Shown here piece by piece: positions 19,499 to 28,564 of a stretch of DNA of 64,000 bases. Each line of letters starts with the position of its first letter. The stretch's first letter is position 1. The stretch comes from G963668345 sp965206025 (GTDB lineage Bacteria > Acidobacteriota > Terriglobia > Bryobacterales > UBA6623): NCBI GenBank assembly GCA_965206025.1, contig CBDBIU010000005.1, positions 682,001 to 746,000 on the forward strand, read 5' to 3'. The position numbers and the translations under genes are program-made. The notes below the pieces were generated by a model. The model searched no databases. It saw only the letters and a program-made list of their open reading frames with translations, and was not told where the DNA came from.

Positions 19499-20311
19499 TT
19501 GACTATCCAAGTGCAAAACACCAGCAAGCTGAACCTGCAACAGATCCAGCAGTTTCTCCACTCCAGCGAGGAGATTCGATTCAAAGGCAAAGGGCGGGCC
19601 GAGATCTACACGTGGGTGGCGCGCACGCTTCGCCAGCACGGCTACAGCCGCCAAAACCGCGCCGACAAAGGGCTGCTGCGGCAGTATCTGGTCAAGATGA
19701 CCGGACTGAGCCGGGCGCAAATCACGCGGCTGATCCAGCAGTACCGGCAGGGCGGAGAACTCCAACCCGCCCGCTACCGGCGGCATCGCTTTGCCCGCAA
19801 GTACACGCCCGCCGACGTCGAACTGCTGGCGGCGGTGGACGAGGCCCACGAAACCCTCAGCGGCCCGGCCACGCGCAAGATCCTCGAGCGGGAATACCAG
19901 CAGTACCAGCAGCGCGAATACGAGCGGCTGGCGGGGATCTCGGTGGCCCAGATCTATCGCCTGCGGCGGCGCAGAGCCTACCGCCAGCGGCGGCTGCATT
20001 TCACCAAGACCCGGCCCACGGCGGTGTCGATCGGCGAGCGGCGCCGGCCCGACCCGCAAGGCCAACCCGGCTTTCTGCGAGTGGATACGGTGCATCAAGG
20101 GGATCGCGATGGCGTCAAGGGCGTCTACCACATCAATGCCGTGGATGAAGTCACCCAGTGGCAAGTGGTCGGCGCCACGCCCGCGATCAGTGAAGCCTGG
20201 CTGGAGCCGTTGCTGAAAGCCATGATCGAGCAGTTTCCCTTTCGTATCCGCGGCTTCCATTCCGACAACGGCAGCGAGTTCCTCAATCGCACGGTGGAGA
20301 AGCTATTGAAC
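19499..20311 (+). pseudogene. rve-type transposase, 5' part (interrupted)
   Basis: The first 271 codons encode an N-terminal helix-turn-helix region (GLSRAQITRLIQQYRQGG near residue 72) and the first part of an rve/DDE core. The core has RVDTVHQGD near residue 197 as the first acidic motif and HSDNGSEFLN near 258 as the second. The start appears to be the TTG at 19499, since no ATG lies in frame. The frame stops making sense exactly at the IS1380 end at 20312. It continues in frame at 26447, where LNKLLIEQTKSRPRHSNDNG completes the core. The transposase is therefore inactive here. Confidence 0.9.
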
Positions 20312-21975
20312 CCAGGATTTCCATTTTGGCCCTGGCACGGTGAAAGTATACACCCGCGCTGCCCCGCATACCACGTCTTTTCGCGCTGAACCCTGCACAT
20401 GACCTCCACCGGTAGGCGCCAGGGCTCGTCCATCCGCTCACAGACGTTGATTGAGCGGACTGAACGGCGCTCCGGCCGACACTGCTCCTTGCGAAACCTT
20501 TTGGAGCCGAAAACTGTTGATCCTCGCCCGGTCAACGCTACCCGCTTGGCAGCGGCAGCGCCCAGATCCTGTGCAGCATGTCGCCGAACAGCCTGCGGTT
20601 CAAATGTCCTTCGGCCAGCAGCAGCCAGTAATACCGCGCGTGCTTGACCAGCCGACCGCCGGTCTTCATCAACCTGTGTTGCAAGCTCGTCAGCGACCAG
20701 CTCTTGATCCTTGGTGGCAGTCCCAGCCGCCGCCACAGGTTGCCCAGGTTGTAGGCCAGCACACTCAACTGCAAGCGCACTTCGTTCGCCCGGAAGCGAT
20801 GGCACGACAGCCTGGTCCAATGCGTCGCCTGCTTGCCTTCTTTAATCCACTGCTCGGCCGTCCCGCGCTTGTTGTAGAAGCGCACCACGGAGCGGCTCGG
20901 CAGAGTCAGGTTGGTGACGATGAAGTTGTCCCGTGGAAACAGCTCCCCAGCGTGATGCTCCACCTTGGCCACGACCCTTCGGGCCTTGCTCCAGCTCGCT
21001 GCCCGGTAGAGAAAGCTCCTGTAGCGCACCAAAGGCTTCCGAGTGGGTCTTCCCACCGGCCGCACCAACAGCTCGGCAACTTCACGCCGCAGGTTCTCGT
21101 TCGCCGGAAGGCGGATGGCATACTTCACGCCACGCTCCTCCGAAGCCTCGTAAATCTCTGGCTTGGCAAAGGCTGCATCCCCCCGGAAGGCAACCTCTTT
21201 GCCATGGTTCTGCTGACGTTCGATCTCGGGCAGGAGCAGTTCATCCCAGTCCTCAGCGCTGTGCACATTGCCCGGACGGAGCTTGGCCGCCAGACAGTCG
21301 CCGTGACTGTTGAACAGCAACAGCGGGTGGTAGCAGACGGACTCGAAATGGCCGTTGTAGGCGCTGCCTTCCTGTTGGCCGTGGACGGGGCTTTCCGTCG
21401 AGTCCATGTCCAGAACAACCCGCTCGGAGTTGTCTTGGGTCTCGGCTTGGGCGAGCAGCTCCCGGTTCAACGCCATCAACCCCAGCAGGTTCTCTTCGCT
21501 CGCCAGCATCTCCGTCTCGAAGCTGTGGAGCGTCGAGGTCAAGGCCGCACCGCGATCCCAGATTTTCTGCGAACCGATCAGCCGAAACGTCGGATCGATC
21601 GAAACCCGCGCGGCGTCGTTGAGGTCCTCGTAGCCCGCCAAGCGGCTGTAGACCGACTGCCGCAACAGATCAGCGAGCGTGAACTGCTTGTTTGTGCCTT
21701 GCCGGGAGTCGCTGACATGCTCGTCAATCAGTTCTCCGAACCCGAGCCGTTCGTCCAGTTCGCGAACCAAAATCAAGCCACCGTCGGAAGTGACGTGCGA
21801 TCCTTGGAAATCGACTTTGAGAAGTCCATTGAAAGTTAGCTGGAACGGCTTTGTTTCTTTTTCACCCATTGGGTGTTGGCCTCCCTGGCGTCCTCATCGG
21901 GCTCTAGCCCCTATGAATAAAGACGCTGAACGCCACCGCAAAGTCGGAATGTCAAACTCAAATCGAAAATCGGGG
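20312..21975 (-). mobile_element. IS1380-family insertion sequence, copy I
   Basis: This 1664-bp element has ends CCAGGATTTCCATTTTGGCC and, inverted, CCCCGATTTTCGATTTGAG, which match imperfectly. Its transposase is identical over all 443 residues to that of the solo copy at 35680-37343, so both are recent. Confidence 0.92.
20538..21869 (-). CDS. IS1380 family transposase (copy I)
   Basis: This 443-residue DDE transposase starts MGEKETKPFQLTFNGLLKVD. It has an intact frame of usual length for the family. Probable catalytic residues lie in VVLDMDSTESPVHG (residue about 150), AFRGDAAFAKPEIYEASEER (about 227) and the C-terminal KRGTAEQWIKEGK (about 336, Glu). The product catalyses cut-and-paste movement of IS1380 ends. 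Identity with the copy III protein suggests it is functional. Confidence 0.93.
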   Translation of the reverse strand: MGEKETKPFQLTFNGLLKVDFQGSHVTSDGGLILVRELDERLGFGELIDEHVSDSRQGTNKQFTLADLLRQSVYSRLAGYEDLNDAARVSIDPTFRLIGSQKIWDRGAALTSTLHSFETEMLASEENLLGLMALNRELLAQAETQDNSERVVLDMDSTESPVHGQQEGSAYNGHFESVCYHPLLLFNSHGDCLAAKLRPGNVHSAEDWDELLLPEIERQQNHGKEVAFRGDAAFAKPEIYEASEERGVKYAIRLPANENLRREVAELLVRPVGRPTRKPLVRYRSFLYRAASWSKARRVVAKVEHHAGELFPRDNFIVTNLTLPSRSVVRFYNKRGTAEQWIKEGKQATHWTRLSCHRFRANEVRLQLSVLAYNLGNLWRRLGLPPRIKSWSLTSLQHRLMKTGGRLVKHARYYWLLLAEGHLNRRLFGDMLHRIWALPLPSG

Positions 21976-23346
21976 TCAAACCCGATCGGTCTTGACCTGG
22001 AACAGCTAAAGAAGCTTCAAACGGATGTAGTGATCTCAGGAGGACACAACGACCTGCCGCACTTGAAGGAGCACTCCGACAAGACCAAGCACGAGCGCAG
22101 CATCAAGAGCTTCAAGATGGCGTTCGGTCGTGAAGATGAAGGCGTTACCGGGGACATGGGCATCCTCATTGTCAACAACATGCTCATCACGGGTTTCGAC
22201 GCTCCCTTGGAGCAGGTCATGTATTTGGATAAGGCCATCACCGACCATAACTTGTTGCAGGCCATTGCTCGGGTGAACCGCGTCGGAGGCGACACGAAGG
22301 ACAAAGGCTTCGTGATTGATTACGTCGGCGTTGGTCATCACCTCAAGAAGGCAATCGACGTTTATGACGAGCGGGAACAGAACGAAGTCATCGACGCCCT
22401 CAGCTTTCCCGAAGCGGAGTTCCGCAACCTCAAGGACAGCCATGCCGACATTGCAGCGCTGCTTGAGAGGCATGGCCTGACGGACCTGACAGACCACGAT
22501 GCCTTCTTCGATGTGTTCCACAGCGAGGACCTTCGTTTTGACTACATGCAGGCGTTCAAGAAACTCACCATGTGCCTGAACCTTGTTTTCCCCGCACGAC
22601 AGGCATTGCAGTTTATGAACGATTACAACGCCCTTTCTGAAATCAACATCCTCGCGGGCAAGCATTTCCGGGATGAACGACTGAGCATGAAAGGCATCCC
22701 GCCGAAGCTACGCGCGATTACAGACAAGTACCTGGAGTCCAAGAGCATTGACCAGAAGGTCAAACCCATTTCGATTTTGGACGAGGACTTCCAGAGGCAC
22801 GTTGGCAAGCGCACCCGCACAAAGACGAAAGCAGCGGAGGTGGAGCACGCGATTCGCCACCACTTGGACATCGAGTTGGATGACGACCCGGACTTGCAAG
22901 CATCCTTCACGGAAGCGCTTGTGCAGATATTTCAAGAATTCCGGGACAACTGGGAAAAGATTTATGAAAAGTTGGAGAAACTGCGCCGGCGCATCGTCAA
23001 CGCGAGCAAGGAGCTGACCTATGGGCTTCACCGCAAGAAGCAGATGCCGCTTTTTCGGTGCTTCAAACGGGAGCTGTTTGGCGAAAATGAGCTGAGTGAG
23101 GATGAGGTTTCCATGCTCGTCGATCTGACCCAGCACGTATTCCTGGCAGTAGAGCGGGAGCTGAAGCTCGCCGGATTTTGGGAAAGCATTCCTGCGCGCA
23201 ACAAGCTGAAGGCCGAGATTCAGAAGACGCTCCTCCAGCCGTCGTTTGCGATGCTGCCCAACATTATGACGAAGCGTGCGCAAATAATCAGTCGCGTGAT
23301 GGAGATCGCGGAAAAGAACAACGAAATCATTCTCTACGCGGAATAA
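21976..23346 (+). pseudogene. hsdR: Type I restriction enzyme HsdR, C-terminal fragment
   Basis: The 456 residues correspond to the last part of a type I restriction R subunit, normally about 1000 residues. They begin inside the SF2 helicase second domain, with motif V-like MLITGFDAPLEQVMYLDKAI and motif VI QAIARVNRVGG. The helical C-terminal region that contacts the methylase follows. The nuclease and first RecA domain are missing because the frame begins right at the IS1380 end. Base composition and lysine-rich codon use differ from the GC-rich surroundings, suggesting transfer. The YgjP-like gene starts 2 bases after the stop, an arrangement known in type I loci. It is a non-functional passenger. 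Confidence 0.88.
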
Positions 23347-23348
23347 CC

Positions 23349-23469
23349 ATGGACACGACCTACACAATCAAACGATCACCGAAGCGTAAGAAGCTGACGA
23401 TAACCGTCGAGCGGGATCGCAGCGTGGTCGTTCACGCCCCCGAGTCCACCCCCGAAGAGACGATTCAAG
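23349..23469 (+). pseudogene. YgjP-like (DUF45/M48) metallopeptidase, N-terminal fragment
   Basis: About 40 residues are present (MDTTYTIKRSPKRKKLTITV, then SVVVHAPESTPEETIQA). They match the N-terminal strand-rich start of YgjP-like zinc peptidases, which often follow hsdR in type I restriction operons. The HExxH region is absent because IS1380 copy II begins at 23470. Assignment rests on the short N-terminal pattern plus operon context. Confidence 0.65.
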
Positions 23470-24908
23470 CCAGGATTTCCGTTTTGGCCTTGGCACGGCC
23501 ACAGTATACATCCGCGCCGGCCCGAATGCCACGTCTTTTCGCGCTGAACCCTGCACATCCCCTCCGCCGGTAGGCGCCAGGGCTCGTCCGTCCGCTCACA
23601 GACGTTGATTGCGCGGCCTGAACGGCGCTGCGGCCGACACTGCTCCCTGCCAAACCTTTTTGGGCTCTTCCGGGTTTTAAGTGGGCGAGGAGCCAGATCG
23701 AGTTTCCCACAGTGGAAGTAGATGGCGTTGATGAAGTTCTGTTGATTGCGGAAACCGCGCGCCGTGGCCTTGACCCATTGAATCCTTGAGTTCAACCCCT
23801 CGCTGACCGCGTTCGTAATGCGGTGTTTCAGATACGTGAGTATGTTTTCGAGGCGAGCCGTCAACATCCGCGCTACGGTGACCATCGGCGTCAGCCGGCT
23901 GCGACTCGCCCAGCCGCGCCATTGCTCGAAGAAAGCTCGCGCCGCCGATTCGCGACGATAGTCGAACAGCCGCATCGCCGTTTCCTTCAACGCCCACGCC
24001 CGCGCCGTTTTCAAGTCGCTTTCGCGCAGCGCGCGGAACTCGCGCCAGGCGTCCTCGGAAAAGTTCGCCGGATGCCGCAGCCAAGCGTACTTCGTGCCTG
24101 TCAAACGTTCGTCGCCGAGGGCCAGTAAACGCTTGTTCTCCGCCCGCCGCACTTGGTCCACCGCCTTCGCCAGATGCGCCGCGATGTGATATTTGTCGTA
24201 AACGATCTTTTTCTCCGATTCGTCGAGATGCTCCCGGGTCGAGGCGACGTAAGGATCCCACATGTCCATCGCGACGGCCTCGACTCGGGCGAGTTGCTCT
24301 GCGCTCAACGTCTTCCAAAAGCCGTCCAGGCTGGCCTGGCGGCGTCCCTCGGCGACGAACAACACGCGCGAGCGGTTGAGATCGTTGACGACGGTGAGAT
24401 AGCGATGGCGCTTGCGGAAGCTCTTCTCGTCGACGCCCAGGTAGGGAATCGGCTCTGCCGCGCGACGTTCGAGCCCACGTTGCACGGCGCGTTCCAGGAT
24501 GCCGTGAATCTCGTCCCAGCTCAGCGCCAGCAACTCGGCGATGCCTTGCTGGCTGGCTTCCTTCAGCCACGAGATCGCGAGAGCTTCAAACAGCGCGGTG
24601 AAGCGGCTGGAAGCCTCGGCCCAGGGCAGTCGCACGACGCGCGGCCCGTGCTCGGAGCAGTCGCTGCGCGGCGGCCGGGCGTGCAGGATCGTGCGGTACT
24701 GACAGGTGTCGAGGTGACGCCAGCGGCGTTCGGGCTGATGATCGTGGAGTGCGCACACGGCGCTGCATTGGCGGCACGGCCAGCGGACTTGCTCGTCGTG
24801 TTCGAGGAAGATGTGGACTTCGCCGTCGGCTCGGCGCAGCTCCACTCGCGCGACTTTCCAGGGACTTTCGATGCCCAGAATCTGGCGGTATAGCTCGCGG
24901 TCTTGCAT
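23376..24908 (-). CDS. ISL3 family transposase with chimeric C-terminus
   Basis: Residues 1-415 lie inside the ISL3 element and form a normal ISL3/DDE_Tnp_ISL3 transposase. An N-terminal zinc-binding cluster (WPCRQCSAVCALHDH, then DCSEHGPR) is followed by an HTH-like region. The DDE core has YLGVDEKSFRKRHRYLTVV near residue 158, VEAVAMDMWDPYV near 215 and a C-terminal SEGLNSRIQWVKATARGFRN near 375. The frame has no stop before the element end. It continues through the inverted repeat into IS1380 copy II sequence and the YgjP-like gene region, adding about 95 unrelated residues to a stop at 23376. Whether the tail affects activity is unknown. Confidence 0.85.
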   Translation of the reverse strand: MQDRELYRQILGIESPWKVARVELRRADGEVHIFLEHDEQVRWPCRQCSAVCALHDHQPERRWRHLDTCQYRTILHARPPRSDCSEHGPRVVRLPWAEASSRFTALFEALAISWLKEASQQGIAELLALSWDEIHGILERAVQRGLERRAAEPIPYLGVDEKSFRKRHRYLTVVNDLNRSRVLFVAEGRRQASLDGFWKTLSAEQLARVEAVAMDMWDPYVASTREHLDESEKKIVYDKYHIAAHLAKAVDQVRRAENKRLLALGDERLTGTKYAWLRHPANFSEDAWREFRALRESDLKTARAWALKETAMRLFDYRRESAARAFFEQWRGWASRSRLTPMVTVARMLTARLENILTYLKHRITNAVSEGLNSRIQWVKATARGFRNQQNFINAIYFHCGKLDLAPRPLKTRKSPKRFGREQCRPQRRSGRAINVCERTDEPWRLPAEGMCRVQREKTWHSGRRGCILWPCQGQNGNPGLNRLFGGGLGGVNDHAAIPLDGYRQLLTLR

Positions 24909-24960
24909 CCCGCGAGACTACCACCGAGCCACACTCGCCCACTAGAAACCCGGAAGAACC
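23663..24960 (-). mobile_element. ISL3-family insertion sequence
   Basis: This 1298-bp element has ends GGCTCTTCCGGGTTTTAAG and, inverted, GGTTCTTCCGGGTTTCTAG. Perfect eight-base target duplications CCTTTTTG lie at 23655-23662 and 24961-24968. Its ends closely match those of the four 456-bp elements in the window, making it the candidate source of transposase for them. Confidence 0.93.
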
Positions 24961-25002
24961 CCTTTTTGGAGCCGAAAACTGTTGATCCTAGCCCGGTCAA
25001 CG

Positions 25003-26334
25003 CTACCCGCTCGGCAGCGGCAGCGCCCAGATCCTGTGCAGCATGTCACCGAACAGCCGCCGGTTCAGATGCCCCTCGGCCAGCAGCAACCAGTAGTAGC
25101 GGGCATGCTTGACCAGCCGCCCGCCGGTCTTCATCAGCCGCTGCTGCAAGCTCGTCAGCGACCAGCTCTTGATGCTTGGTGGCAGTCCCAGCCGCCGCCA
25201 CAGGTTGCCGAGGTTGTAAGCCAGGACGCTGAGTTGCAAGCGAACTTCGTTCGCGCGAAAACGATGGCACGACAACCGTGTCCAATTCGTGGCCTGCTTG
25301 CCTTCCTTGATCCACTGCTCGGCCGTGCCGCGCTTGTTGTAAAAGCGCACCACCGAGCGACTGGGCCGGGTCATGTTGGTGACGATGAAGCCGGGTTGCG
25401 CGAACAGTTCGCCCGGGTGGTGCTCAACCTTCGCTACGATGCGCCGCGGTTTGCTCCAACTGGCGGCCTGATAGCGGAAGCTCTTGTAGCGCACCAGGGG
25501 CTTGGCGCTCGGCCTGCCCGGTGGCCGAAACAGGATGTCCTCGATCTCCAACTCCAGGCTCTTGTTGGCCGGAATGCGAATGGCGTACTGTACTCCGCGT
25601 TCCTCCGAAGCCTCATAAACCTCCGGCTTGGCAAAGGCCGCATCGCCCCGGAAGGCGACCTGCTTGCCCGCAGCCTGTTGGCGCTCGATCTCCGGCAACA
25701 ATAGCTCATCCCAGTCGTCGGCGCTGTGCACGTTGCCTGGACGCAGCTTTGCAGCGAGGCAATCACCATGACCGTTGAACAAAAGCAACGGATGGTAGCA
25801 GACCGACTCGAAGTGTCCGTTGTAGGCACTGCCTTCCTGTTGGCCATGGACCGGACTCTCGGTGGAGTCCATGTCCAGAACGACCCGCTCGGAGTCGTCG
25901 AACGCCTCCGCTTGCCCGACCAGCTCTCGGTTCAGCGCCATCAGCCCCAGCAGGTTCTCTTCGCTCGCCAGCATCTCCGTCTCGAAGCCGTGCAGCGTCG
26001 AGGTCAAGGCCGCACCGCGATCCCAGATCTTCTGCGAACCGATCAGCCGAAACGTCGGATCGATCGAAACCCGCTCGGCGTCGTTGAGGTCCTCGTAGCC
26101 CGCCAAGCGGCTGTAGACCGACTGCCGCAACAGATCAGCGAGCGTGAACTGCTTGTTTGTGCCTTGCCGGGAGTCGCTGAGATGCTCGTCAATCAGTTCT
26201 CCGAGACCGAGCCGTTCGTCCAGTTCGCGAACCAAAATCAGGCCACCATCAGAAGTGACGTGCGATCCCTGGAAATCGACTTTCAACAAGCCGTTGAAAC
26301 TTAGCTGGAATGGCTTGGTTTGTTTTTCACCCAT
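25003..26334 (-). CDS. IS1380 family transposase (copy II)
   Basis: This 443-residue DDE transposase is colinear with copy I but diverged (for example MGEKQTKPFQLSFNGLLKVD, and NKSLELEIEDILFRPPGR where copy I has NENLRREVAELLVRPVGR). All putative catalytic segments are kept: DMDSTESPVHG, FRGDAAFAKPEVYEASEER and KRGTAEQWIKEGK. The gene is intact, because the ISL3 insertion lies downstream of its stop. Confidence 0.92.
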   Translation of the reverse strand: MGEKQTKPFQLSFNGLLKVDFQGSHVTSDGGLILVRELDERLGLGELIDEHLSDSRQGTNKQFTLADLLRQSVYSRLAGYEDLNDAERVSIDPTFRLIGSQKIWDRGAALTSTLHGFETEMLASEENLLGLMALNRELVGQAEAFDDSERVVLDMDSTESPVHGQQEGSAYNGHFESVCYHPLLLFNGHGDCLAAKLRPGNVHSADDWDELLLPEIERQQAAGKQVAFRGDAAFAKPEVYEASEERGVQYAIRIPANKSLELEIEDILFRPPGRPSAKPLVRYKSFRYQAASWSKPRRIVAKVEHHPGELFAQPGFIVTNMTRPSRSVVRFYNKRGTAEQWIKEGKQATNWTRLSCHRFRANEVRLQLSVLAYNLGNLWRRLGLPPSIKSWSLTSLQQRLMKTGGRLVKHARYYWLLLAEGHLNRRLFGDMLHRIWALPLPSG

Positions 26335-26446
26335 TGGGTGTTGGCCTCCATGGCGTCCTCATCGGGCTCTAGCCCCTATGAATAAAGACGCTCAAGGCCG
26401 CTGGAAGGTCGGGATGTCAAACATCAAATTGAAAATGCGGGTGAAC

Positions 26447-26878
26447 AAGCTGCTGATCGAACAGACCAAGTCGCGTCCGCGGCACTCCAACGACAACGGC
26501 TTGGTGGAATCGAAAAACGGCGCGGTGATCCGCAAACACATGGGATATACGTACATCGCGGCGCCGCACGCGGGGCGCATCCAGCGCTTCTACCAACAGC
26601 ACTTCAATCCCTATTTGAACTTCCACCGGCCCTGCGGACAGCCCGAGATCAAGACCGACGCCAAAGGCAAGCAGAAGCGGGTGTACCGCCACTACCAGAC
26701 GCCTTGGGAATCTTTCGAGAAGTTGCCCGAGGCCGCCAGCTATCTCAAGCCAGGGCAGAGGCTGGAGGCTCTGGGCCGCATTGCCCAGGCCGAAAGCGAC
26801 ACGGCGGCGGCCCGCCGGATGCAGCGAGCCAAGCAGAAGCTGTTTGCCAGTTTCCGTTCCGCGAACACGCCATGCTGA
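26447..26878 (+). pseudogene. rve-type transposase, 3' part (interrupted)
   Basis: These 143 codons complete the transposase begun at 19499. KLLIEQTKSRPRHSNDNGLV is followed by ESKNGAVIRKHMGY, which supplies the catalytic Glu of the DDE core. A helical C-terminal region ends FRSANTPC. With the TGAAC duplication collapsed, 271 plus 143 codons give an uninterrupted 414-residue protein. Confidence 0.9.
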
Positions 26879-26912
26879 ACAGCAGGAAGAGGGCTGTGGA
26901 AATGACGGGCGA

Positions 26913-26945
26913 TGGAAAACGAGGAAAACCAAAACCAGGTTTCCC
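26913..26945. repeat. 33-base repeat shared with 37710-37742
   Basis: The sequence TGGAAAACGAGGAAAACCAA, continuing AACCAGGTTTCCC, is identical at both sites. Its ends are weakly self-complementary (GGAAA and TTTCC). Here it lies between the rve transposase stop and the right end of that insertion sequence. Confidence 0.6.
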
Positions 26946-27178
26946 TTCGTTTCCCACCGCCCTTGGAAATCGCTCCGCGATTCCCACAATCCCACAACCC
27001 CGACGACGATTCTCCCCTTCCCAAAACTCAAAATCAAAAAGCCCGAAAGGAGCCCCAGCGACTCAAAAAGCCCCAACCCCCGTCTTCAGGCTCATCCTTC
27101 GATGAGAAAATGCTGTCGAACAGCGGTTTGGGAGCGTTCATCACTAGGCCGCATCTACCTCGCCGGAGTCGAATCAGC

Positions 27179-28522
27179 GTGGACTTCCTAACCGATCTCA
27201 ACCAACGAGTACATGACCTCGTCTGGGGTCTTCCCCTGATGGTTCTGCTGATGGGGGCGGGCTTGGTTTTCACGATTGCCACGCGCGGCGTCCAGTTTCG
27301 CAGGCTGGTGTTTTCCTTCCGCGAAGTATTGGGGAAGTTGTTCACCCGAGGGCAGGGACAGGGGACGGTCACGCCGTTTCAGGCCTTGGCGACAGCGCTG
27401 GCCTCGACCGTTGGGGTAGGCAACATTGCGGGCGTCTCAACGGCGATATTCCTAGGCGGGCCGGGAGCTTTATTTTGGCTGCTGGTCTCAGGACTGCTCG
27501 GGATGGCCACAAAGTTTTCCGAGATCGCCGTCGCCTTGCACTATCGCCAGCCGGACGATCAGGGAATTGTCCGCGGCGGAGCCATGTACGTGCTGTCAAG
27601 GGGCCTCGGGGTCCGTTGGCTGGGGAGCGTCTTCGCCTTGCTTACAGCACTAGCCGCGTTTGGAATCGGGAACATGGTGCAAGCCAACTCGGTCTCGGCT
27701 GCCGCCCAGAGTAGCTTTGGCGTGTCCCCGCAACTGACGGGGGTAACGCTGGCTTTGATAACCGCTCTGGTCGTTCTAGGCGGCATCCGCCGCATCGTGG
27801 AAGTGACCCAGATCCTCGTGCCGCTGATGTGCGTCCTGTATTTGTTGGGAAGTCTCTTCATTGTCGTGCGCTTTCTCGGCCAGGTGCCCGAGGTGATCGC
27901 CATGGTCCTGCGCTCGGCGTTTGAAGGCCAGGCCGCGGTCGGGGGCTTCGCCGGGGCCGGCGCCGCGGCGGCGGTTCGCTTCGGTATTGCCCGGGGCCTG
28001 TTTTCAAACGAAGCCGGCCTCGGCAGCGCGCCGATCGTTCACAGCTCGGCGATTACGGATCATCCGGTTCGGCAGGCCACCTACGGCGTTTTCGAAGTGT
28101 TCGTCGACACCTTTGTGGTTTGCTTGCTGACGGGGCTGGTCGTGTTGACTACCGGTGCTTGGGAGTCAGGTGAAACAGGGGCTGCGCTCTCGGCGAAAGC
28201 GTTTGAAGTGGGGTTGCCGGGCGCCTGGGGCCACCTGATCGCGAGCGGAGGTCTGATCCTGTTCGCGTTTTCCACCGTGATCGGATGGGCCTACTATGGC
28301 GAAACCGGGGCGACCTACTTGTTTGGAACGAAGGCCGTGCTGCCCTATCGCCTGCTGTGGGTCGCGTTTGTCTATCTGGGAGCCACCGGGAGCCTCCACT
28401 TTATCTGGACGCTGGCGGACACCATGAACGGGCTGATGGCGGTACCGAACTTGATTGCCGTGCTTGGTTCGTTGCCTCTGCTACGGAGGCTTACGGGCGA
28501 GTTTTTCGGGAAGAAGGCGTGA
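27179..28522 (+). CDS. Sodium:alanine symporter family protein (AGCS)
   Basis: From the GTG at 27179 the product is 447 residues, normal for the AGCS (AlsT/DagA) family that imports alanine or glycine with sodium. About ten or eleven membrane helices are visible. Family motifs include GGVQFRRLV-like TRGVQFRRLVFSF, ALASTVGVGNIAGVSTAIFL near residue 77, FSEIAVALHYR and RGLFSNEAGLGSAPIVHSSA near residue 277. An open frame extends further upstream, but that part is mobile-element sequence. GGAG 12 bases before the GTG supports the start. The inserted rve element ends about 70 bases upstream and may have replaced the native promoter. Confidence 0.9.
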   Translation: MDFLTDLNQRVHDLVWGLPLMVLLMGAGLVFTIATRGVQFRRLVFSFREVLGKLFTRGQGQGTVTPFQALATALASTVGVGNIAGVSTAIFLGGPGALFWLLVSGLLGMATKFSEIAVALHYRQPDDQGIVRGGAMYVLSRGLGVRWLGSVFALLTALAAFGIGNMVQANSVSAAAQSSFGVSPQLTGVTLALITALVVLGGIRRIVEVTQILVPLMCVLYLLGSLFIVVRFLGQVPEVIAMVLRSAFEGQAAVGGFAGAGAAAAVRFGIARGLFSNEAGLGSAPIVHSSAITDHPVRQATYGVFEVFVDTFVVCLLTGLVVLTTGAWESGETGAALSAKAFEVGLPGAWGHLIASGGLILFAFSTVIGWAYYGETGATYLFGTKAVLPYRLLWVAFVYLGATGSLHFIWTLADTMNGLMAVPNLIAVLGSLPLLRRLTGEFFGKKA

Positions 28523-28564
28523 CTGAAACAGACCCCTCGACTGCGGTGGGCAGACCGCTTCTTG

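Larger units (their letters stand above)
20312..26441 (-). mobile_element. IS1380 composite transposon carrying restriction-gene fragments
   Basis: The 6130-bp unit has IS1380 copies as direct repeats at both ends (20312-21975 and 23470-26441, the latter enlarged by an ISL3 insertion). It carries a 1494-bp passenger. The outer flanks are an exact five-base duplication TGAAC (20307-20311 and 26442-26446). The inner flanks of the two copies do not match (TCAAA and TCAAG), as expected if the whole unit moved as one. Removing the unit and one TGAAC rejoins the rve transposase frame perfectly. Confidence 0.9.
23470..26441 (-). mobile_element. IS1380-family insertion sequence, copy II, split by ISL3
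   Basis: The ends CCAGGATTTCCGTTTTGGCC and, inverted, CCCGCATTTTCAATTTGATG match copy I with several differences. The element is interrupted between 23663 and 24960 by the ISL3 element, which inserted in the non-coding part beyond the transposase stop, so the transposase gene itself is intact. Confidence 0.9.
19413..27110 (+). mobile_element. rve-type insertion sequence split by a composite transposon
   Basis: The outer ends are similar inverted repeats. The left, about 19413-19438, reads TTGTCTCATGCAAGATGAGT; the inverse of the right, about 27083-27110, reads TTTTCTCATCGAAGGATGAG. A second subterminal copy of the motif lies at 19449-19475. The element once measured about 1.56 kb and encoded a 414-residue transposase with an integrase catalytic core. 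It is now split by the 6130-bp IS1380 composite transposon. The outer target duplication could not be defined. End coordinates are approximate. Confidence 0.75.

Noticed and set aside
19327..20148. A 273-codon frame overlapping the rve transposase
   Set aside because: It is out of frame with the recognisable integrase core and rich in Pro, Ala and Arg, as expected of a GC shadow.
20451..21839. A 462-codon frame opposite the IS1380 transposase (also at 35816-37204)
   Set aside because: It is a shadow of the GC-rich transposase gene. The translation lacks domain features and is Gln/Val/Arg-rich.
21976..23469. A working type I restriction system
   Set aside because: Only the C-terminal half of hsdR and the first 40 residues of the peptidase remain, and no hsdM or hsdS is present.
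26144..26446. The upstream extension of the rve transposase 3' part
   Set aside because: The extension is antisense IS1380 copy II sequence. The true gene part begins at 26447.
26912..27178. Upstream start for the AGCS symporter
   Set aside because: The extra 89 codons are low-complexity mobile-element sequence and precede the normal family N-terminus.
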